The notes below the pieces were generated by a model. The model was not told the origin of the DNA and did no database searches. It saw nothing but the letters and a program-made list of their open reading frames with translations. Below, one piece after another: positions 57,890-64,000 of a stretch of DNA of 64,000 bases (position 1 is its first letter; each line of letters starts with the position of its first letter). The DNA comes from Cricetomys ansorgei. Its lineage: Eukaryota > Chordata > Mammalia > Rodentia > Nesomyidae. Location of the stretch: contig JAMJFZ010000698.1 of the NCBI GenBank assembly GCA_026225945.1, forward strand, positions 62,001 to 126,000, given 5' to 3'. Made by a program: the position numbers and the translations under genes.

Positions 57890-58120
57890 TCTTGGCCCTA
57901 GATATGTGCTGGAGGAAGCAACCAGTGACTGAGACGTAGGTCTGTGATTCTGTGACCTCATCTCCCCTCAGACCTGCAATTACCTCTCCACCTGCTGTGG
58001 TATAGACATGAGGGCTTTATCATCCAGGAACCTTTCTGAGAGCTCTCGTGACAGTTACTGGAAAATAATTAGATGTTCCATGCTAGTATTGCTTACGAGA
58101 ATACTGGGCAGCTGAGAAGG
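57890..58120 (-). other. V1R 5' flanking homology block, copy 2
   Basis: Partner of 51,130-51,360, upstream of the V1R pseudogene. Roughly 70% similar by eye. The pair shows that the V1R duplication included several kb of upstream DNA. Confidence 0.5.
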
Positions 58121-60079
58121 CTCTTAAAGTGCAGGGGGATGAGCATGAAATACAGAGGGTTTGTCTAGGAAGGAATGTGGGATATTTACATCCCATCGCA
58201 TTTGCTCAAGGTGTGTGCACTCCCAAATGTGCGGAGTAACCTACTCCTCATCTCGGTTGTTTGTGCCACTACTGAGGTTGTTTAAAAAAGCAGTAGAAAG
58301 TTGTAAAATGTCTTGGGAGGATTTTCAAAGATAGATAAGTAGAGGGAAGCATGAGAGGGAAGCATATGATGTTAAACCTCCACATTAGACAGTGTTCAAG
58401 TCCTCTGCATCAATGCAAACCAGCACATCTTGACTTAATAGTAGCCATTGATTCACCAGATGTAGATGCTGATTTGGGGCAGAGTCTTTTTTTTTCCTTT
58501 GGTTAATTCAATCCTGGTTCTAGCAAAGCCCTGGAGTGCTCTTGCCTCCATATAATCTACTCTTAAGCCTTAGAACTGAAAGGCTTCAGCCTCAGCCTCC
58601 ACACAATCTAGAAATTTAAACCTCTGTACACTCTAATCAACTTTCGAGACTTGCTACCTACTTAACCACTCTGACTAGCTCCTTCTGAACTCTGAGTCTC
58701 CTGGTTCAGCTCAACTCCCTCATTGTTCTGGCTCAAACTCTCCTCCAATCTGCTGGCTCAAATTGACCTTCTGTGTCTCTTGAGAAAATTCACCATGAAC
58801 ATTAAATGTAAGAGTTTTACTTCCTGGGGAATTATCATTGGCTCACCTGTAAAGAAACCGAATTCTAAAGCGTACCATCTCAGCAACCAGGCCTGCACTC
58901 GGTTGCAGTTTTTCTCAACTGGTTGGGTCTCCGAGAATTTTCTATTTTAAAAGGCAAATAAAAGAACAATACAAATTGAGTTAGGAGTAAAAACACTTGA
59001 AGAACAGAACATGGTTTAGAGTCTTCACAGCTGAGTAGAATAACTGATTGTGTTTCTCTCTTGGTGGCTGGCAAGGCATTGTAAGACAGATTGTTTGTGG
59101 TTGATACATTTCCCCCCAACTGCAGTAAAATACACTGTTGCTACGGTGTTTGGCGTGTGTTCTGCTCACTTCCTCTCGGGTGCACTTGTTGCTGTTGTTG
59201 TTTGGTTGATTGGTTTTTTGGTTTTTTTTTAAGCAATCTGTTTCTTAGAAAATGCATAGAAACACACAGTCAATGGCCTCTCTTGTCAGAATCATCAGTG
59301 GACTATTTCTAGAACCTATAATTTCCAAGATCTAGAGGAAAAGTCTGAGCGCTGCCCTGGCGTACCCACGGAAATTGCTTTTCTTCACAATCTCACAGAT
59401 ACCTTCTTCAATGTCTTTCTTAGATATTGGTGAATCGAACTGGCTTGAACCCACCCCCTCCATGAATATGGAAAGGTTCATCTCTCCACCAATATAAAAA
59501 TAAAAATGAATCTCTTTGAGGCAAATTTGGCTCATTGCTTTAATTTATGTTCACAGATCAAGGGCACAGGTTTCTTCAGCTTCTTTGGCTGTCACAGGAA
59601 ACCACTGAATGCAGGATCTTCCTAGATATCTTCTCCCTCCTGTGGTTCATGGAGCGATAAGAAAATAAATGGGCATCCTAGTGGGAACTTCTTTCCTTTG
59701 TCCCATGCAGGCTGTGAAAAACAACAAAACCCTTAGCATCAAATCTATATGCTTTTTACTTCTCTGATCATTCCTGAATTTACAGAGTAATGCTATTAAT
59801 TGCAAGACTTTTCACACTGCCTGATAGTCCTGGTGAGTTAGGTGAGGCTATGCGAAGGAAACTTTCTGGAAAAAAGAAATAACAATGTAAATCCCTTAAA
59901 TAACCCACATGTTAAAGAGGCTGATGTTGGAGAGAAAGGATGGGAGCAAACGTACTGGATGGATTTGCTATGAGTAATCTTTCTTTCTGGCTGCTGAAAG
60001 GTGTGCTTAGAGTCTCAAAATTGTAAATGAATTTTGGGCGGAATAAGATTTTTATAAGTTTGTATTGTTAAGTATTTGA

Positions 60080-60155
60080 GCCTCTCCTTGTGTGTGAGTG
60101 CTTGCCTAACATACATGAAGTCCCAGGTTTGACACACAGAACTCATAAAACAAGA
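60080..60155 (+). mobile_element. ID-like SINE fragment, degenerate
   Basis: GTGTGAGTGCTTGCCTAACA followed by TACATGAAGTCCCAGGTTTG resembles the tRNA-Ala-derived ID element (promoter boxes only). Confidence 0.45.
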
Positions 60156-60169
60156 GAGAAGCTTTTGCA

Positions 60170-60715
60170 GCTGACCCAAGCTGTTTGGAGGAGCCCAGAA
60201 GATCATGAGTGAATTCCAGATCATTGGACATTGATAATGTTTTTCTGCTGTCCAAGGACATTGTGAAAAGCTTGGTAGATACTGGGTATCATTTGGTCCC
60301 ATGCATTAGAAGCCTCATAATTGTTTCTCTTGTAAATGGTTTTGCTTATAGAGTGTTAAATTGTGTTATAAAGGTAAAGCAATATTTTATACAGAAAAGC
60401 AAAAATGTTGTAGAAGTTTATTTTCAGTTATGTGTAAAATAATTGTTTTTGTGCACTGTTGGGAAAAGGGATGCACAGGCCTTGGCCTTTTGTATTGTCT
60501 GCAGGTGTTGGGTTTCTGTGGGCATTGTTTGATTGCTAATGATCTGCACGTGCTATCAGTAGAATTCCTGAGGAGTTCTGAAAGAACAAAAACGCCTGAG
60601 TGTTTGTTTCACTGTCCAGTATAGTGCTTGCTGTGATGGTGGTTCCCTCTGCTGAGGTCTGGCAGGATTTACAATTATGAAATATGCCTCCTTGTTGTCT
60701 TTGTGAGCCATGCTG
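60170..60715 (-). repeat. LTR-like dispersed repeat, third locus
   Basis: Same family as 8270-9110 and 28,880-29,750: CCAGAAGATCATGAGTGAAT, TCATTGGACATTGATAATG, TGTAGAAGTTTATTTTCAGT, GAGGAGTTCTGAAAGAACAA and GCTGAGGTCTGGCAGGATTT in the same order. Being outside the V2R array, it shows the family is dispersed and not part of the V2R unit only. Confidence 0.5.
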
Positions 60716-62740
60716 TAGAAAAGTCCAAATTAAATATTTGCATGTGTATCCATCTGAAGTGTAACTTTAGTTACTTTTTGAGTGAACTTAAAATTTAAGG
60801 CTGAACTATTCTCTTCATTTTATGATCTATTCTAGTCAGTGCAGCTTCAAATACAGTGACCTTTAACCCAGTATGATGTGAAAACTTGTTTCTACCTTGT
60901 AAGCAAGTGACTCTCAGCTAATTGTAGCTGCTGATGATTCCAGCCAATCAGCTATTTAAAGCTGCCAAACATAAATAGACTAGGCAAAAGCTTGCGTCCT
61001 TGGGAGAGTCTTATTTGTCTTTCTCTGCCTGTTCTATGGCTATGAACACAGCACACACATATGTTGACTTGAGATGATCTGAGCCATCTACTTTCTTGAA
61101 TTATTCCCCTGGCAAAAACATTTTTCTTGCTTCAGTATAATTTGCCACTCTGATTTGACTTCTGTTTGTCCTTTTTCATATATAAAACTAATACAACCAC
61201 ATGTAAAACTAATGATTCCTATATTCAACTGTTCTCAGTGTGACATGATATGTCTTAATATATAATGTCATGGAAGATTAGAAGTAGCAAAATTTATGGC
61301 CAGGCACTGCCAGGTTTACATGAGTGGAAATGTCACACAAGAATGAGATCTATTGATTCACGCTAATAAAAACAAAAAAGGGACCAACAATTTTCTAAGA
61401 CAAATCGGCTCAAGTTTTATACAAAGAGGATGATTAAAAAAAGAATGTGTTGAGGGGACCCCTCCTTTCCTGCATGCTCATGAGGTATCCTCTTTCCAGA
61501 ATAGTGAACATAATTTAAAAAAAAAAAAAAAAAAAACATTCGGAGACTCGTTACTGGACTGGGAACAGGAAAATACTGTGCAAACATTTATAGGTGCAAT
61601 TTTCTAGTGAGAAGGTTTGTCCTTCCCACGTACGTAAAGGTTTCCACCATTTAAGAAATATTTTCCTATCTCCCCTCAATGTTTACCACATCACATAATA
61701 CACACTTCATGATCTAATGCTTTAAATATCAAATAGCTATTTTAAAGGCTGATGTTATCCCCGTGTCTAAACACTGATGGTGCTGTGAGGAAAAAAACCT
61801 GTCTCATCCAGGCTGGTTGAAGGTGGATGACTTATGCTCAGTACGCAGCATCTTTTCTCACCATTTTGTAGACTTCTCGGAAGGTCTATTAGATGTCCGA
61901 AGTGAAGCAAACACGTAAACATGAATAGGAAGTGGAAGTTTCCGCAGGGTGTGGCAACCTGAGGACGGAGATGGTTGCTGTTGTAGCCCAATGACAGGCT
62001 GTGATGTTTTCAGACAGTTGGAGAGGTCCTGGTGCCCTCCCTCGGTTGTCAGGGCTACGACAGCTGAAGTCCCGCCTCCACCTGTGGCTCTTCCCGGGCC
62101 TTAGCAGATAATTAGCGCTGCCTGCCTGACTTCCATCTGGGAGCCAATCATCACTGGGCCTTTTTTGCCCACTAGTTTCATGACAATCAGAGTGTAAATG
62201 AAAGAGTGCCTTCTGTTCGAATCCCTGTGTGTGTTTCTCGGTTTTCTACATCCGTGTCTGCTGTTAAAGCCTTTTAAGAAACCATTTGAAACAGAAGCCT
62301 CAGAAAGTCTTCTCCTTCCCACCTGCCGGTGATGCCCATTCAGTACCTGTGACTTCTTCACTTGGCATTTTTCAGCTCTGACCCTTACTTGTAGTGCGAT
62401 GCTTCTCTAACTCTCCCATAGTTCTTGTGGGCCTTGAGGAGGGAAAACAGCCCTTGATATTCAAGATGTTGTTTCCATATAGGACAGGAAAAATAAAGCC
62501 CTGGAGTCAAACCCTGAAGTCTATTGCCTCTCGTGGTTGTTGTACTGGAAGAGTAAATGTCTTGATTTTCAAATGACATACAATCTAAGAGATTTCCCAC
62601 TTTCTGCCAGTCTTTCTGCTGAGGTTGAGAAGCGGAGCCCTCAAGTATGGTGTTCTGGAAAACAAAACAATATCCGTGAAAAATATTTACAACATTTTAC
62701 AAAAGCAGAAGTAAATCCTTCACAGCCGTAACAAACAACA
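60716..62740. other. No gene recognised
   Basis: Mostly AT-rich DNA with an A20 tract (61,517-61,536), then a GC-richer segment (about 61,990-62,300). I looked for an LTR in the latter because of the gag remnant to the right but could not confirm one. Confidence 0.5.
61517..61536 (+). repeat. Poly-A tract
   Basis: About 20 consecutive A; may be the tail of an old retroposon, but no matching body was identified. Confidence 0.8.
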
Positions 62741-62744
62741 AACA

Positions 62745-63440
62745 AACAAAAACAACAACGTGAGTCTGAGGGTCATCAGAGACAGGAGGATTCTGTTGTT
62801 TCCAGTTGTAAAGATCAGTATTTGAGGAAGAGACATAGACCATAAAGGGATGAGATGGGTGTGTAGAAGAAGAGACGGAGTTGATACCAGGGGAAACTGA
62901 TGGGGAGCGGCAACCACCCTAAGGGGAAACATGCTAGAGGCCAAAATCCACAGGGATGAGCAAGAGAGCTGAGGCTGTGTGAGGTTGTTTACGGTAGGGG
63001 CTCCACAGAGGGTTTTAGGTGGGGATGGAAAGGGTTGGATAGAGGGAAGTTGGTCTGGCGGAGTCGGGCAAGAGAGACGATGATTAAGAGTTTCCGGGGC
63101 TGACAAGGTTCAGGTCTTGAAGGACCCGTACCTGCTTAAATAGGCAAAACTGTAGATGGGTCAGATTGACTCTTCTGAGCTTTGAGGGGCCATGGCTATG
63201 GGCTCTCTACAGGATCCTCCAAGCCACACAATGGGCAGGGCAGTCTGGATGACATGTCAGGCCAGTCTGAGATGAAATGATTCCTCGGGCAGCCAGCTGG
63301 AATTGATACTAGGCCAACCCATTCACAGAGGGTTCCCAAGAGAGGAGATTTGAGCTTAAATGCAAAATCTTTTGCCCTGTTTTTAAAGCCTGAGACGTTA
63401 CTTAATATACATTCTAGAGGGGTTGGACGAGATGATTCTC
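62745..63440 (-). mobile_element. Decayed endogenous retrovirus gag remnant (gammaretrovirus-like)
   Basis: On the minus strand, broken frames resemble gammaretroviral gag in order: a matrix-like part (about 63,180-63,440, with a short HPD...W signature in different frames), a proline-rich part (62,900-63,106, open as TPPDQLPSIQPFPSPPKT), and a segment with DLYNWK at about 62,797-62,820 as found at the start of capsid. Frame changes and stops between these parts mean no functional protein. No pol or env was recognised. Similarity ends at an A/C-rich stretch near 62,730-62,758. A flanking LTR or primer-binding site at the higher-coordinate side (63,640 onward) was looked for but not confirmed. 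Confidence 0.6.
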
Positions 63441-64000
63441 ATCGTTCCATGCCGACAGTGAGACAGAGAAGAGCACTTAACAAAATGACAACCAGGCAAA
63501 TTATCTCGCAGACTCAGACAAACATGTTAATCCCAAGGACATCTACTGGGAGACCACACCCGACAGGCTACAACCGAATCCAGCTCTCAGCTCTGCCAAT
63601 CAGACAGTGTACCCCAGAAAGAGAAGCAGATGACTTTCCTGAAGATTCCCAAATGTGTAAAAAGCTGGGCAGAGAAATTTTCTGGAGTAAGTAAAAATTT
63701 GTTCTCATCTCCCCTGACATGGCTACACAAAATAATGCTTTTGGCTGAAAGACACTGTAGAAGAAAGTTATTACCAAGGATTTGGTCACCAAAATTATAG
63801 CGCTTGGTGCCAATCTTCCATGCAAAACAGGCCTATTGCCGTAAGACACTTAAGGAAATAAGAGTCCTGTCATGGGCTCCTTACAGAATCCCTTCCTCCC
63901 ACTCCAACATCATTCCCTAGAAGCTCTGATTTGTGGTGTGGGCTCAGGGTCCCCACAGTTCTTTCATCTCTGTCTTTCCAGGTTTTTTCTTTGTCCTGCA
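63441..64000. other. Right edge, possibly retroviral leader
   Basis: Lies 5' of the gag remnant on the minus strand, where leader and LTR would be expected. No clear motif was confirmed. Open frames at 63,350-63,694 (plus) and 63,568-63,849 (minus) are not recognised. Confidence 0.3.

Larger units (their letters stand above)
55428..59900. other. V1R pseudogene 5' flank and intergenic DNA
   Basis: Contains SINE-like copies (56,091-56,320; 56,430-56,575) and the second V1R flank block (57,890-58,120). Minus-strand frame 59,332-59,535 is open but unrecognised. No confident gene. Confidence 0.6.

Noticed and set aside
59332..59535. Open minus-strand frame with an upstream AATTAAA-like stretch, considered as a processed pseudogene
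   Set aside because: No parent protein recognised and no flanking poly-A or repeats established.
61990..62300. GC-richer segment considered as an LTR of the gag-bearing provirus
   Set aside because: No TG...CA ends, poly(A) signal or partner LTR could be confirmed by eye.

Overview
The window is nuclear DNA of a muroid rodent (mouse/rat-like). The evidence is B1-type and B2-type SINEs, long CA/TA/GATA microsatellites, spliced type-2 vomeronasal receptor (V2R) genes and single-exon type-1 vomeronasal receptor (V1R) genes. The exact species and family member numbers cannot be read from the sequence alone. All recognised genes lie on the minus strand.

Layout, left to right: (1) 1-44,880 is a head-to-tail array of V2R units about 20.7-22 kb long. 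Gene A shows only its first coding exon (1014-1240) and continues off the left edge. Gene B (9545-21961) and gene C (30218-44215) each have all six expected coding exons with GT/AG splice sites, matching phases and no internal stop; predicted proteins are 876 and 864 residues. Each has a signal peptide, a Venus-flytrap ligand-binding domain (exons 1-4), a cysteine-rich linker (exon 5) and a class-C seven-helix domain (exon 6). (2) 44,880-48,179 is non-array DNA rich in microsatellites, with a diverged 160-bp direct repeat. (3) 48,180-58,150 holds two V1R units: an intact V1R (48180-49088) and a frameshifted V1R pseudogene (54476-55427), with related 5' flanks about 6.3-6.8 kb apart. (4) 58,150-64,000 has no recognised host gene. 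It holds an LTR-like repeat fragment and, at the right end, a decayed gammaretrovirus-like gag remnant.

The receptors belong to the pheromone-sensing system of vomeronasal neurons: V2Rs act through Gao in basal neurons, V1Rs through Gai2 in apical neurons, both converging on Trpc2. No co-factor, transporter or ligand gene was recognised, so this looks like a receptor cluster and not a multi-gene pathway.

The most interesting signal is the mosaic history of the array. A block of about 7.6 kb containing exon 6 and the downstream intergenic DNA is much more alike between units than the rest, and the similarity falls sharply about 100 bp into intron 5. The 7TM exons of B and C differ at about 4-5% of residues, exon 3 at about 18% and exon 1 at about half. 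I saw no clearly novel biological system. All percentages are counts or estimates by eye.
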